64,000 bases of DNA. Source: Tersicoccus solisilvae. GTDB lineage: Bacteria; Actinomycetota; Actinomycetes; Actinomycetales; Micrococcaceae. The position numbers and the translations under genes are program-made. The notes beneath the pieces were generated by a model. That model searched no databases, was not told where the DNA came from, and was given only the letters and a program-made list of their open reading frames with translations. The stretch is from positions 1-64,000 of the forward strand of contig NZ_BMJI01000011.1 of NCBI RefSeq assembly GCF_014643255.1, read 5' to 3'. Positions 7,301 to 15,222 of this stretch are shown here, piece by piece; position 1 is the first letter of the stretch, and the number at the start of each line of letters is the position of its first letter.

Positions 7301-9132
7301 TGGACATCCGCGTCATCATCGGCAACCCGCCCTACTCGGTGGGGCAGACCAGCGGTAACGACAACAACGCCAACCTCAAGTACCCGCACCTGGACGCGTC
7401 GATCCGGGACACCTACGAGGCCGGGTCCGCAGCGAGTCTTACTAAATCGCTCTATGACTCCTACATCCGCGCGTTCCGGTGGGCGTCAGACCGGATTCTG
7501 AAGTCCGACGACGGAGGGGTAGTCGCGTACGTCTCCAACGGCGGCTACATCGACTCCAACTCCGCCGACGGACTGCGGAAGTCCCTGGCTGAAGAGTTCC
7601 ATCACATCTTTGTGTACAACCTTCGGGGTAACCAGCGCACCGCCGGCGAGCAGAGCCGTAAGGAGGGCGGCAAGATCTTCGACGCAGGCAGCCGGGCCAC
7701 AGTCGCCGTTCTCATTCTGGTCAAGAGACCCGGGGTAGTCGACTCGTGCGTGCTGCACTACAAGGACATTGGCGACTATCTCGACCGCCGGGCCAAGCTC
7801 GACCTCGTCGAGCGGGCGAGCCTCGCGACGCTCGACTGGCAGACTCTCACACCAAACCGCAACGGCGATTGGATCAACCAGCGCAACGATGAATTCAGGA
7901 CATACACCCCGATCGGCGACAAGGGCAGCGGCCAAGGCATCTTCGCCACCTACTCGGCCGGGCTAAAAACCAACCGCGACGCGTGGGTCTACAACGACTC
8001 TGAGGGAGCGCTCCGGGAAACCGTCGGACGCCTCATCGCGAACTACAACGCCGAACTCGATCGAATCGGTAGGGCCGTATCCACTGTCGCTCAGCTACGG
8101 TCGGACGCCGTGACCGACCCGACAAAGATCAATTGGGATGGAACGCTCGAGGCCAGATTCCTCAGGAGCGAACGGCTCACCATTGATGAGGCGAGCTTCC
8201 GCTCCGGAACCTATCGCCCATTCAACCGTCGGCATGTTTATGCAAACCGACAGCTCAACAACAGCGTGTACAAGCTGCCTTCCCTCTATCCCGACGGTGG
8301 AACCGAGAACTACGGCTTTTACAACGTCGGCAACGCCTCGGCGGTCCCGTTCAGCGTGGTCATGACCGACCTTCTCCCGGATCTTCACGTCACCGGGGCC
8401 GGCAGCGGCGGCCAGTTCTTCCCCCGTTACACCTATGTCACTGACACGTCCGGCGATGATCTGCTCACCCACGACGCGCCGTCGTCGTCGGGCTTCCGCC
8501 GGGTCGACAACATCACCGACGAAGCACTCGCCGACTACCGCGCCGCCTACGGGGCGGACGTCACCAAGGACGACCTCTTCTTCTTCGTCTACGGGCTGCT
8601 GCACTCGCCGGAGTACCGGGAGCGGTTCGCCGCGGACCTGAAGAAGATGCTGCCGCGCATCCCGCAGGTCCCCGGCGTCGAGCGCTTCCGCGCCTTCGCC
8701 GACGCCGGCCGGGCGCTGTCCGAGCTGCACATCGGCTACGAGAACGTCGAACCCTACCCGCTGACCGAGCGCGAGACCGGGCTCGGGCTGGAGACCGACG
8801 CCTACGCGAAGTACGCGGTGACGAAGATGAAGTACGGCGGCAAGTCGGGCGCGTGGGACAGGACCCGCGTGATCTACAACGGCCACCTGACCGTCGAGGG
8901 CATCCCCGAGGACGCGCACCGGTACATGCTCGGCTCCCGGTCGGCCGTCGACTGGATCCTCGAGCGGTACCAGGTCAAGACGGACAAGGCGTCCGGCATC
9001 GTCAACGACCCCAACGACTGGTCCCGTGAGCACCACCAGCCGCGATACATCATCGACCTGCTCAAGCGGATCGTCACCGTCAGCGTGGAGACCAACCGGA
9101 TAGTCGACGGCCTCCCCGACCTCGGTGTCTGA
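4336..9132 (+). CDS. type ISP single-polypeptide restriction-modification enzyme
   Basis: 1598 residues combining nuclease, translocase and methyltransferase, close to the about 1570 of LlaGI-class enzymes. An Mrr-like nuclease lies at about 15-140 (D66, E76, Q81-x-K83). The superfamily 2 helicase has ACGTGKT at 195-201, DEAH from D321, TATPR at 357-361, SEGVDVP from 545 and QSVGRVMRK. A coupler follows; then an N6-adenine methyltransferase with LDPFTGTGTF (D890) and NPPY at 997-1000. The remainder should hold the target recognition domain. Such enzymes methylate one strand and cleave after translocation. GC falls over about 7200-8420, and residue 971 is a rare TTA codon. The GIY-YIG gene overlaps its end. 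Confidence 0.93.
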   Translation: MGSTTFESVLDRLYFTATSERDKGTKFERLVKRYLELEPKYADQFSDVWLWTEWPGRNGQVDTGIDLVAKDRYTGELTAIQAKFFDPARTLQKAQIDSFFTASGKVDFAYGMVVSTTDHWSKHAEDALENQSKQMSRLRLQDLADSTIDWSAFDVEQPEQMRKSPAKEPRKYQREAIADVVDGFAAQDRGKLIMACGTGKTFTSLKIVEEMVPVGGTVLFLVPSIALLQQTLNEWTAQAQVPLRPLAVCSDAKVGRKQNEDVSVHDLGFPATTDPQLLVNRARISTGENHVTVVFSTYQSIDVIAQAQQAGLPDFDLILCDEAHRTTGITEPGADDSAFTRVHDNTYLVGAKRLYMTATPRIYIQQSKAKAAAEDVAVYSMDDEATYGPELHHLGFGRAVEMGHLSDYKVLVLAVDEDAVSRSFQGLLADESHDLRLDDAARIVGCWSGLSKRGVNGERLDISDHSPMRRAVAFARNIKESKKLAEDFELIGTQLAVEDDAALRMEGAHVDGTFNVLERQAKLDWLKADTEGNRVRILSNARCLSEGVDVPTLDAVLFLNPRSSQVDVVQSVGRVMRKAEGKEYGYIILPIAVPASESPETALDDNKRYKVVWDVLQALRAHDDRFEAMVNKIDLDPAANRTVDVIGVGGSGAGQDGDDDGSSGAGDGAPGRGDQLSMFHLANADEWRNAIFARMVRKVGDRRYWEQWASDVKDIADRHTTRIRTILDGSEEARAQFAEFLAGLRGNLNDGITEANAIDMLSQHLITKPVFEALFADYSFAAHNPVSQVMDGMLAVLEGYHLGSEIAPLEDFYRSVRIRAEGIDSAAGKQKIITELYERFFKLAFPRVAESLGIVYTPTEVVDFIIRAVDDVLVEHFGTSLSGEGVHVLDPFTGTGTFIARLLQSGRIKPEDLLRKYTQELHANEILLLPYYIAAINIEATFHGLQGGAFIPFDGIVLTDTFQSSEHGDALDERVFTANNERVIAQNALDIRVIIGNPPYSVGQTSGNDNNANLKYPHLDASIRDTYEAGSAASLTKSLYDSYIRAFRWASDRILKSDDGGVVAYVSNGGYIDSNSADGLRKSLAEEFHHIFVYNLRGNQRTAGEQSRKEGGKIFDAGSRATVAVLILVKRPGVVDSCVLHYKDIGDYLDRRAKLDLVERASLATLDWQTLTPNRNGDWINQRNDEFRTYTPIGDKGSGQGIFATYSAGLKTNRDAWVYNDSEGALRETVGRLIANYNAELDRIGRAVSTVAQLRSDAVTDPTKINWDGTLEARFLRSERLTIDEASFRSGTYRPFNRRHVYANRQLNNSVYKLPSLYPDGGTENYGFYNVGNASAVPFSVVMTDLLPDLHVTGAGSGGQFFPRYTYVTDTSGDDLLTHDAPSSSGFRRVDNITDEALADYRAAYGADVTKDDLFFFVYGLLHSPEYRERFAADLKKMLPRIPQVPGVERFRAFADAGRALSELHIGYENVEPYPLTERETGLGLETDAYAKYAVTKMKYGGKSGAWDRTRVIYNGHLTVEGIPEDAHRYMLGSRSAVDWILERYQVKTDKASGIVNDPNDWSREHHQPRYIIDLLKRIVTVSVETNRIVDGLPDLGV

Positions 9133-9556
9133 GAGCGTGGAGGAGCTGTCGGCCGAGTGGCGGACATTGCTCACCGCGCCGCGCCGGGGGCATGCCGAGC
9201 TGCGTCGCCGGGACATCCCGGCAGTTCCTGGTGTGTATGCGTGGTTCGTGGGCGGCGAGTGCGTCTACGTCGGCAGGGCGACCAGCCTGAGGACCAGGTT
9301 GAGCAGCCACCGGAGTGGGTCGCGAGACCTGAGCCGGAGCACCCTGCGGGCGTCGGTCGCGGCGCAGGAGCTCGGCGTCCCCCGAGGGGCGGCACGCCAG
9401 CGGCCCTCGGTGATGACCGCGGAGCAGATCGCCGCTGTGACGGCGTGGTTCTCAGCGGCGAGCGTCACGTGGATCGAATGCATGACCCAGGTCGAAGCCA
9501 AAGCTCTAGAGGATCGATTGCTCGGCAGCCAACGACCGCCACTGAATCTGGTGTAG
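9125..9556 (+). CDS. GIY-YIG family nuclease
   Basis: 143 residues from GTG 9125, overlapping the restriction enzyme stop by 8 bp; an in-frame GTG at 9137 is an alternative. It carries the GIY-YIG hallmarks: GVY at 36-38, YVG at 48-50, R51 and R56, a Glu near the C terminus (E124 or E129), and the terminal PPLN with N141. GIY-YIG domains cleave or nick DNA with one metal ion and occur in homing enzymes, UvrC and some restriction enzymes. The translational overlap suggests it acts with the type ISP enzyme, for instance as an accessory nuclease or against a particular invader. Target and activity are unknown. Confidence 0.82.
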   Translation: MSESVEELSAEWRTLLTAPRRGHAELRRRDIPAVPGVYAWFVGGECVYVGRATSLRTRLSSHRSGSRDLSRSTLRASVAAQELGVPRGAARQRPSVMTAEQIAAVTAWFSAASVTWIECMTQVEAKALEDRLLGSQRPPLNLV

Positions 9557-9588
9557 GTCATTCGGTCGCCTGTCCCGGACAGAACAAG

Positions 9589-9650
9589 GCCCCGGGGGGT
9601 TTCCCTCACCGTGGTGGGTACGCCGTGATTCCCGGGGCTCTCTGTATCCT
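9589..9650 (+). promoter_or_regulatory. inverted repeat and -10 element before the HEPN/Abi gene
   Basis: GCCCCGGG (9589-9596) and CCCGGGGC (9631-9638) are perfect inverted arms with 34 nt between them. TATCCT (9645-9650) is a possible -10 for the gene starting at 9702. The repeat could end the restriction transcript or act as an operator. Confidence 0.35.
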
Positions 9651-9701
9651 CCACTGTACGGGGCGGCAGCATTCCTGTCCACGCCGCGACGAAAGGCAGC
9701 G

Positions 9702-10346
9702 ATGACGATCTATCCGCCGGTCCGCGACGAGATGATCCGCCTCCTGTCGGTTTCTCGGCTTGAGCCGTATCGGCAAGCATGCAGCGGCGACGTCAAGGCC
9801 GCCCTTGCTCTCTATCGATGGAACCTCGAGCTCTCGAGCGCACTTTTCGGGTCGATCCACTATTTCGAGGTCGCACTGAGGAACACCATCGATGCGCAAC
9901 TGACGAAGGATTATGGCCAAGCCACGGCCTGGTTCGACCGTACGCCTGCGCTGCTGAACTCTGGAGGCCAGAAGAAGGTCAGGGAGGCCAAGAACCGCAT
10001 CTCCCGAGCGGGACACCTCGTGACGGCCGGTCGGGTCGTCGCCGAACTGGAACTCGGCTTCTGGTGGACCGTGCTCTCCAGCGATTACAACCGGAGCCTC
10101 TGGGCCCCATCCTTGAAATTCGCCTTCGTCAACGCCCGACGGGAGCGACTGCACAGCGAGATCGACGAGATCCGCAAGGTGCGCAACCGAATCGCGCACC
10201 ACGAGCCCCTGTTCACCCGCTCCATCGAAGCGGACTACGAGAGACTCCTCGCGACTGCCGAGCGGATTGACACGCGACTCGCCTGGTGGATTGATGCGAC
10301 CAGCGACGTGTCGAACGTGCTCCTTCGTCGCCCGAGCGCCCCTTAG
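9702..10346 (+). CDS. Abi_2-like abortive infection protein with HEPN RNase motif
   Basis: 214 residues from ATG 9702, with GAAAGG upstream. The N-terminal half contains FGSIHYFEVALRNTID, typical of Abi_2/AbiF-like proteins. Near the C terminus R161-NRIA-H166 is an R-x4-H HEPN motif, the active site of HEPN ribonucleases, followed by HEP. In known families such proteins cause abortive infection, often by RNA cleavage, and pair with restriction systems. Its GC is visibly lower than the core genes, consistent with transfer. No antitoxin partner is evident. HEPN/Abi assignment is firm; phage specificity is unknown. Confidence 0.85.
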   Translation: MTIYPPVRDEMIRLLSVSRLEPYRQACSGDVKAALALYRWNLELSSALFGSIHYFEVALRNTIDAQLTKDYGQATAWFDRTPALLNSGGQKKVREAKNRISRAGHLVTAGRVVAELELGFWWTVLSSDYNRSLWAPSLKFAFVNARRERLHSEIDEIRKVRNRIAHHEPLFTRSIEADYERLLATAERIDTRLAWWIDATSDVSNVLLRRPSAP

Positions 10347-10362
10347 TCCCTCCCGACCGGCC

Positions 10363-10698
10363 CTACAGGTAGAGCCCGGTGCTCGTCTCGGTCGCCTCCG
10401 GCGCGGCGACGGCGTGCACGTCCCGCTCGCGCAGCAACACGTAGTCCTGTGCGGCGATCTCGACCTCGAGGCGATCCTCCGGGTCGAACAGCACGCGATC
10501 GCGCAGGGCCACCTGCCGCACGCTGGGACCGGTCGCGACGACGTCGGCCCATGCCAGCCGCTTGCCCATGACGGCGGTCGCCGGGATCACGATGCCCGAG
10601 GCGGACCGGCGTTCGCTGCTCTCGGCGTCGAGGCTGACGAGGATGCGGTCGTGCAGCATGCGCAGCGGGAGGGAGGAGGCAGCGGAGGAGGCGGGCAT
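10363..10698 (-). CDS. GroES-like co-chaperonin family protein
   Basis: 111 residues from the ATG at 10696-10698. The core follows GroES: LRMLHDRILVSLD, then SASGIVIPATA, DVVATGPSVRQ, LRDRVLFDPED and a C-terminal DYVLLRERDVHAV strand. It is a stand-alone paralogue with no groEL beside it. It has about 10 extra N-terminal residues and a C-terminal tail ending STGLYL. Similar orphan GroES-like proteins occur in actinobacteria; whether it binds a chaperonin is unknown. It is convergent with the HEPN gene (16 bp apart). Confidence 0.78.
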   Translation of the reverse strand: MPASSAASSLPLRMLHDRILVSLDAESSERRSASGIVIPATAVMGKRLAWADVVATGPSVRQVALRDRVLFDPEDRLEVEIAAQDYVLLRERDVHAVAAPEATETSTGLYL

Positions 10699-10902
10699 GG
10701 CGACACGCTTTCGGATCAGCGGCAGGAGACCGGCACCCCTGCCGACCGGCGGCCGGCGGCGGGCACCCGCGTCGAGTGTAGTGGGCACGCGGTCGGCGGT
10801 CCGACCCCCGCCGGGCCAGTCCTGCCGAGCCGGAGGCGAGCCGTTCCGTCACGCCCTGAGAGAACAGCTCGCACAAATCCTGGTACGAAAGGCCGTTCTC
10901 GA

Positions 10903-10908
10903 TAGACT
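10903..10908 (+). promoter_or_regulatory. -10 element TAGACT for the Bax-inhibitor-1 gene
   Basis: TAGACT lies 39 bp before the ATG at 10948, with CGAGGAGAC as ribosome-binding site in the leader. No convincing -35 is visible. The 249-bp gap back to the divergent GroES-like gene contains nothing else I can support. Confidence 0.5.
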
Positions 10909-10947
10909 GGCCGGGTTCGTGGCCCCTTCTCGAGGAGACAAGACACC

Positions 10948-11820
10948 ATGGCAGCCGGCGGCAACCCCCTGCTGAGCAACAACCCCGCCATCACCGGGCG
11001 CGGTCAGTACCAGAACGGGCGGGCCGGATACGCGCCCGCGCCTCCCCAGAGCCCCTACGGCCAGAGCCCTTATGGTCAGAGCCCCTACGGGCAGCCGAAC
11101 GACCTGCAGGACCTGTACAACCGTCCGTCGGCGACCCCGTCGCAGACCGGCCGGATGACCTTCGACGACGTCATCGTCAAGACCACCATGACCCTCGGCC
11201 TCGTCGTCGTCGGTGCGGCCATCGGCTGGTTCGTGCCGGGCCTGATGCTGATCGGGCTGATCGGCGGCCTCGTCCTCGGGCTGGTCAACTCCTTCAAGCG
11301 GGAGCCGTCGCCGGCGCTCATCCTGGCGTACGCGGCCCTCGAGGGCCTGTTCCTCGGCGGCATCTCCGGCTTCCTCGAGGGGATCTACCCGGGCATCGTC
11401 GTCCAGGCCGTCGTCGGGACCCTGTCCGTGTTCGCCGTGACCCTGCTGCTGTTCCGCAGCGGCAAGGTGCGCGCCACCCCGAAGGCGATGAAGTTCTTCC
11501 TCATCGCGATGGCCGGCTACGCCCTGTTCTCCCTGGTGAACCTGGGCCTGATGGTCTTCGGCGTCACGGACGGCATGTTCGGGCTGCACAGCGCGACCAT
11601 CCCCGGCACCTCCATTCCGTGGGGCGTCGTGATCGGGCTGCTCGCCATCGGGCTCGCCGCGTTCTCCCTCATCGTCGACTTCACGTCGATCTCCGAGGGC
11701 GTGCGCAACGGCGTCCCCGCCCGGTACTCCTGGAGCGCGGCGTTCGGGCTGACCGTCACCCTGGTCTGGCTGTACGTGGAGATCCTCCGCCTGCTGGCCA
11801 TCCTGCGCGGCAACGACTGA
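10948..11820 (+). CDS. Bax inhibitor-1/YccA family membrane protein
   Basis: 290 residues. A cytosolic N-terminal stretch of about 65 residues is rich in Gly, Gln, Pro and Tyr and contains three tandem SPYGQ units. Seven hydrophobic segments follow, starting at MTLGLVVVGAAIGWFVPG. The membrane core with ALEGLFLGGISGFLE and GVRNGVPARYSWSAAFGLTVTLVWLYVEILRLL matches the actinobacterial Bax-inhibitor-1 family, putative pH-gated ion channels. The N-terminal repeat looks disordered, as seen in related actinobacterial members. A strong hairpin follows the gene. Confidence 0.88.
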   Translation: MAAGGNPLLSNNPAITGRGQYQNGRAGYAPAPPQSPYGQSPYGQSPYGQPNDLQDLYNRPSATPSQTGRMTFDDVIVKTTMTLGLVVVGAAIGWFVPGLMLIGLIGGLVLGLVNSFKREPSPALILAYAALEGLFLGGISGFLEGIYPGIVVQAVVGTLSVFAVTLLLFRSGKVRATPKAMKFFLIAMAGYALFSLVNLGLMVFGVTDGMFGLHSATIPGTSIPWGVVIGLLAIGLAAFSLIVDFTSISEGVRNGVPARYSWSAAFGLTVTLVWLYVEILRLLAILRGND

Positions 11821-11846
11821 CGCTCGTCCTTCCACGTTGACGACGA

Positions 11847-11872
11847 CGGCCCCGGCATCCGTGCCGGGGCCG
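11847..11872. terminator. hairpin terminator between convergent genes
   Basis: An 11-bp perfect stem, CGGCCCCGGCA (11847-11857) and TGCCGGGGCCG (11862-11872), encloses a 4-nt loop. It sits between the convergent Bax-inhibitor gene and the membrane protein gene. There is no T-run, as is usual in high-GC actinobacteria. Confidence 0.7.
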
Positions 11873-11910
11873 CTGTCGTGTCCGGTGATTCCGCGCGACA
11901 GCGCCAGCGG

Positions 11911-12687
11911 TCAATCGGCGGTGTCCCAGTGCCGTGAATGGTCGTGCACGCGGGCGCCGTGCAGCACGAAGCCCGCCGCGATCAGCCAGGCGAGGCCACC
12001 GAACCGCACGAGCGGCAGGACGACCGCGACCGCCGGCAGCAGCATGGTGAGGAACGACAGCTCGCCGAGGACGGCGAGCGCTAGGCCGATCCACGCCAGC
12101 CAGCCGGGCAGCAGCCCGCGCGTCAGGCCGGGGACGGCGATGCCGGCGATCAGCAGGCCGAGGCCGGTGGCGAACCCGACCCCGCCGAGCAGGAAGGCGA
12201 CACCGGCGAGGGCGAGGGTGACCGACGGGGTCGCGGCCACCTCGGGCAGCGCGACCACCCACAGGACGGCGCCCGTCACCATCAGCGAGACCGCCGCCGC
12301 CGAGCCGCCGAACCAGGCGATCGACGGCCCCGGCACGGCCACGCGCAACTGCCGGAGCTTCGTGTAGAGCGTCGCGGCGTCGATGCCGAGCGGCACGGCC
12401 GAGCCGAACGTGCAGAACGCGAGCCACGCGACCGCGCCCGGAACGGCGGTGGCGATGGCCGAGACGGTGCCGCCGAGGCTGGTCGGCGACGGGAAGGCCG
12501 CAGCCGCCGCGGCCGCGGAGCCGCCGACCCCGACGACGGTGATCGCCAGCGTCACGATGGCCAGCGCCCCGGCATGCGGGCCGGTCGCTCGACGCCGGTG
12601 GGGCCGGGCGTCAGCCGCGGCGGTCGTCGCGGCGTTCGTGGGGTGCTCGGCCGCCGTGCCCCGAGCGTGATCGGAGGACGTGCTCAT
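11911..12687 (-). CDS. hypothetical membrane protein, six or so helices
   Basis: 258 residues from ATG 12687. A charged N terminus (about 38 residues) precedes hydrophobic segments that include LAIVTLAITVVGVGGSAAAAAA, VAWLAFCTFG, MVTGAVLWVVAL, LALAGVAFLLGGVGFATGLGLL and GLAWLIAAGFVL. Ala/Gly-rich membrane helices and a His-rich end (HDHSRHWDTAD) are the only other features. I do not recognise the family; it loosely resembles DUF4386-like actinobacterial membrane proteins. It diverges from nothing obvious and stands alone. Confidence 0.65.
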   Translation of the reverse strand: MSTSSDHARGTAAEHPTNAATTAAADARPHRRRATGPHAGALAIVTLAITVVGVGGSAAAAAAAFPSPTSLGGTVSAIATAVPGAVAWLAFCTFGSAVPLGIDAATLYTKLRQLRVAVPGPSIAWFGGSAAAVSLMVTGAVLWVVALPEVAATPSVTLALAGVAFLLGGVGFATGLGLLIAGIAVPGLTRGLLPGWLAWIGLALAVLGELSFLTMLLPAVAVVLPLVRFGGLAWLIAAGFVLHGARVHDHSRHWDTAD

Positions 12688-12883
12688 GCCTCCGATGGTG
12701 CGCCGGTCGGCGGTGCCTGTCGAGCCCCACGTGGGCGGCCCCCCGCCGTCGGCACGGATGCCGGACCGGGTCCCCGGAACACGCCGGCGTGGTGGGGGAA
12801 ACAGCGCTGTATCCCGGGAATGCGTGGCGTGTCGGGAGACAGCGCGTGGCGTATCGGGGGACGGGGTGGACGCCGTCCGGCCC

Positions 12884-14038
12884 TCAGCCGACCCGGTGGG
12901 CGCCGTCGGCCGGTTCGACCGCGAAGACGTCCGGGGCCGTGTACCCGGCGTCGGCGAAGGCGCGGTGCACCGCGGCGGTGACCGCGTCCACGTCGGCGCC
13001 TCGCACCAGCGCGATGGCCGACCCGCCGAAGCCGCCGCCGGTCATCCGCGCGCCGATCGCGCCGGCGGACCGTGCCGCGTCGACGGCGGTGTCCAGCTCG
13101 GCGCAGCTGATCGCGAAGTCGTCCCGCATCGAGGCGTGGCTGGCGTCGAGCAGGTGCCCGATCGCGGCGGGGGAGGAGGAGCGCAGGGTGGCGACGGTCT
13201 CGAGCACCCGCTGGTTCTCCGTGACGACGTGCCGCAGCCGGCGGAAGGTCACCGGATCGAGCCGGTGCTGCGCGTCCTCGAGGTCCGCCACGGTCACGTC
13301 GCGCAGGGCCTCGACGCCGAGGGTCTCCCGTGCCAGTTCGGTGGACCGGCGCCGGTCCGCGTAGCCGCCGGTGGCGTGGTCGTGCACGACCCGCGTGTCG
13401 ATGACCAGCAGCACGAGGCCCTCCTCGGCCAGGGGCAGCGGTACCAGCTCGCTGTGCTGGTCCCGGGTGTCGAGGAACACCGCGTGCCCGCCCGCGCCGC
13501 GCAGGGACGCCGTCTGGTCCATGATCCCGGTCGGGGCCCCGGCCATCTCGTTCTCGGCCCGCTGGCACGCCAGGACCAGCTCGTCCAGGCCGAGCGAGGC
13601 CCCGGTGAGGTCGCACAGCCCGACGGCCACCGAGCACTCCAGCGCCGCCGAGGAGGAGAGCCCCGAGCCGGTGGGCACCGTCGAGTCGACGAGGATGTCC
13701 GCCCCCTCGACGCGGACGCCGCGCTCGCCGAGCGCCCAGACCACGCCGGCGGGGTAGGCGGCCCAGCCGTCCACCGCGCCGGGAGCGAGGGTGACCAGAT
13801 CGACCTCCACCACGCCGTCCTGGGAGCGGGAGGCCAGCCGCAGCGTCCCGGAGTCGTTCAGGGCGATCGCCGCGGTGGTGGCCGCGTCGATGGCGAACGG
13901 CAGGACGAACCCGCCGGTGTAGTCGGTGTGCTCGCCGATCAGGTTGACCCGGCCGGGTGCGGTGAACAGCCCGTCCGGCTTCCCGCCGAAGGTCGTGGCG
14001 AAGGCGCCGGCCAGCGTGGACGTGTCGACGGCGCTCAT
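12884..14038 (-). CDS. galK: galactokinase
   Basis: 384 residues, normal length. It phosphorylates galactose with ATP to galactose 1-phosphate, the first step of the Leloir pathway. GHMP-kinase motifs are clear: the galactokinase signature GRVNLIGEHTDY at 29-40, the phosphate-binding PTGSGLSSSAAL at 122-133, catalytic Asp in GIMD (D174) and the C-terminal MTGGGFGGSAIAL. The ATG overlaps the galT stop by 4 bp. It is the last gene of the regulator-galT-galK operon, divergent from the galactoside transport and hydrolysis operon. Confidence 0.96.
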   Translation of the reverse strand: MSAVDTSTLAGAFATTFGGKPDGLFTAPGRVNLIGEHTDYTGGFVLPFAIDAATTAAIALNDSGTLRLASRSQDGVVEVDLVTLAPGAVDGWAAYPAGVVWALGERGVRVEGADILVDSTVPTGSGLSSSAALECSVAVGLCDLTGASLGLDELVLACQRAENEMAGAPTGIMDQTASLRGAGGHAVFLDTRDQHSELVPLPLAEEGLVLLVIDTRVVHDHATGGYADRRRSTELARETLGVEALRDVTVADLEDAQHRLDPVTFRRLRHVVTENQRVLETVATLRSSSPAAIGHLLDASHASMRDDFAISCAELDTAVDAARSAGAIGARMTGGGFGGSAIALVRGADVDAVTAAVHRAFADAGYTAPDVFAVEPADGAHRVG

Positions 14039-15222
14039 CGGTCGGCCACCGGGTGTGGGGCGGCCGACGGTGCCGCCGCCGGCGCCGGCGAGGCCGGGGA
14101 GATCCGGGGCACGCCCGGCACGGCTCGCAGCCGCTCGGCGATCTGCTCGGGCACGGTGTCGTTGATGAACGCCCCCATGGCGGCCTCCGATCCGGCGAGG
14201 AACTTGAGCTTGTCGGCCGCCCGCCGCGGGGACGTGACCTGCAGGTGCAGCCAGGCTGCGGCGCGCAGCCGCGGGTCGGCGGGCGCCTGGTGCCACGCCG
14301 CGATGTACGGGGTGGGGGTCTCGAACAGGTTGTCCAGCCGGTTCAGGGCGTCCAGGTAGACCCGGGCCGCGTCGTCCCGTTCCGCGTCGGTCAGCTCGTC
14401 GAGCCGGCCGACGTGCCGGTGCGCGGTCAGGTGCACCTCGAGCGGCCAGCGCGCCGCGAACGGCACGTAGGAGGTGAAGTGCTCGCCCGTGGTGATGACG
14501 CGCGAGCCGTCCCGCTGCTCCGCGGCCAGCAGCCGCTCGCCGAGCAGGGTGCCGGTGGCCTCCCGGTGGGCGGCGGCCCGCTCGCCGAGCAGCGCCCCAC
14601 GCGGGGTGACGTACGGGTAGGCGTAGATCTGCCCGTGCGGGTGGTGCAGGGTCACCCCGATCTCCGCGCCCCGGTTCTCGAACACGAACACCTGGGCGAC
14701 GCCGGGCAGTGCGGACAGCGCGGCCGTGCGCTCCGCCCACGCGTCCAGCACCGTGCGGGCCCGCGCCAGCGGCAGCGTCGCGAAGGAACCGGTGTGCTCG
14801 GACGTGAAGGCGACGACCTCGCAGCGTCCGGTCGCCGGCACCGCCTCCCCCCAGCGCGGATGGGCCGGCACCGGGCCGGTCGCCGGCCCGAGGGAGGGGA
14901 AGCGGTTCTCGAAGACGACGACGTCGTAGTCCGCGGCGGGGATCTCGGACTCGCGCCGCGTCCCGTCCGCGGCCGGGTGCCCGGACGGGCACAGCGGGCA
15001 CTGGTCGGCGGGCGGCAGGTAGGTGCGGGTCTGCCGGTGCGCGGCGACGGCGGTCCACTCGCCGGACAGCTCGTCGAACCGCAGCTCCCCGGGTTCGGGC
15101 CGGGCGGGCAGCGGGCGCGGGTCCGCCGGGGGAGTGAAGCGCGCCGCGGCGGCGGGGTCGTCGAAGAAGTAGAGGATCTCCCGCCCGTCGGCCAGCCGGC
15201 CGGGCACCGGCCGCGCGGTCAC
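14035..15222 (-). CDS. galT: galactose-1-phosphate uridylyltransferase
   Basis: 395 residues from GTG 15222, which overlaps the regulator stop. It exchanges UMP between UDP-glucose and galactose 1-phosphate. The active-site loop HHPHGQ (193-198) has the nucleophile His at 196. CPLCPSG (75-81) supplies a zinc Cys pair. FENRFPSLGP and the late HLTAHRHVGRLDELTD are also family-typical. A Pro/Ala-rich tail of about 25 residues is an extra. No galE is present in the window, so UDP-galactose epimerisation must be encoded elsewhere. Confidence 0.95.
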   Translation of the reverse strand: MTARPVPGRLADGREILYFFDDPAAAARFTPPADPRPLPARPEPGELRFDELSGEWTAVAAHRQTRTYLPPADQCPLCPSGHPAADGTRRESEIPAADYDVVVFENRFPSLGPATGPVPAHPRWGEAVPATGRCEVVAFTSEHTGSFATLPLARARTVLDAWAERTAALSALPGVAQVFVFENRGAEIGVTLHHPHGQIYAYPYVTPRGALLGERAAAHREATGTLLGERLLAAEQRDGSRVITTGEHFTSYVPFAARWPLEVHLTAHRHVGRLDELTDAERDDAARVYLDALNRLDNLFETPTPYIAAWHQAPADPRLRAAAWLHLQVTSPRRAADKLKFLAGSEAAMGAFINDTVPEQIAERLRAVPGVPRISPASPAPAAAPSAAPHPVADR

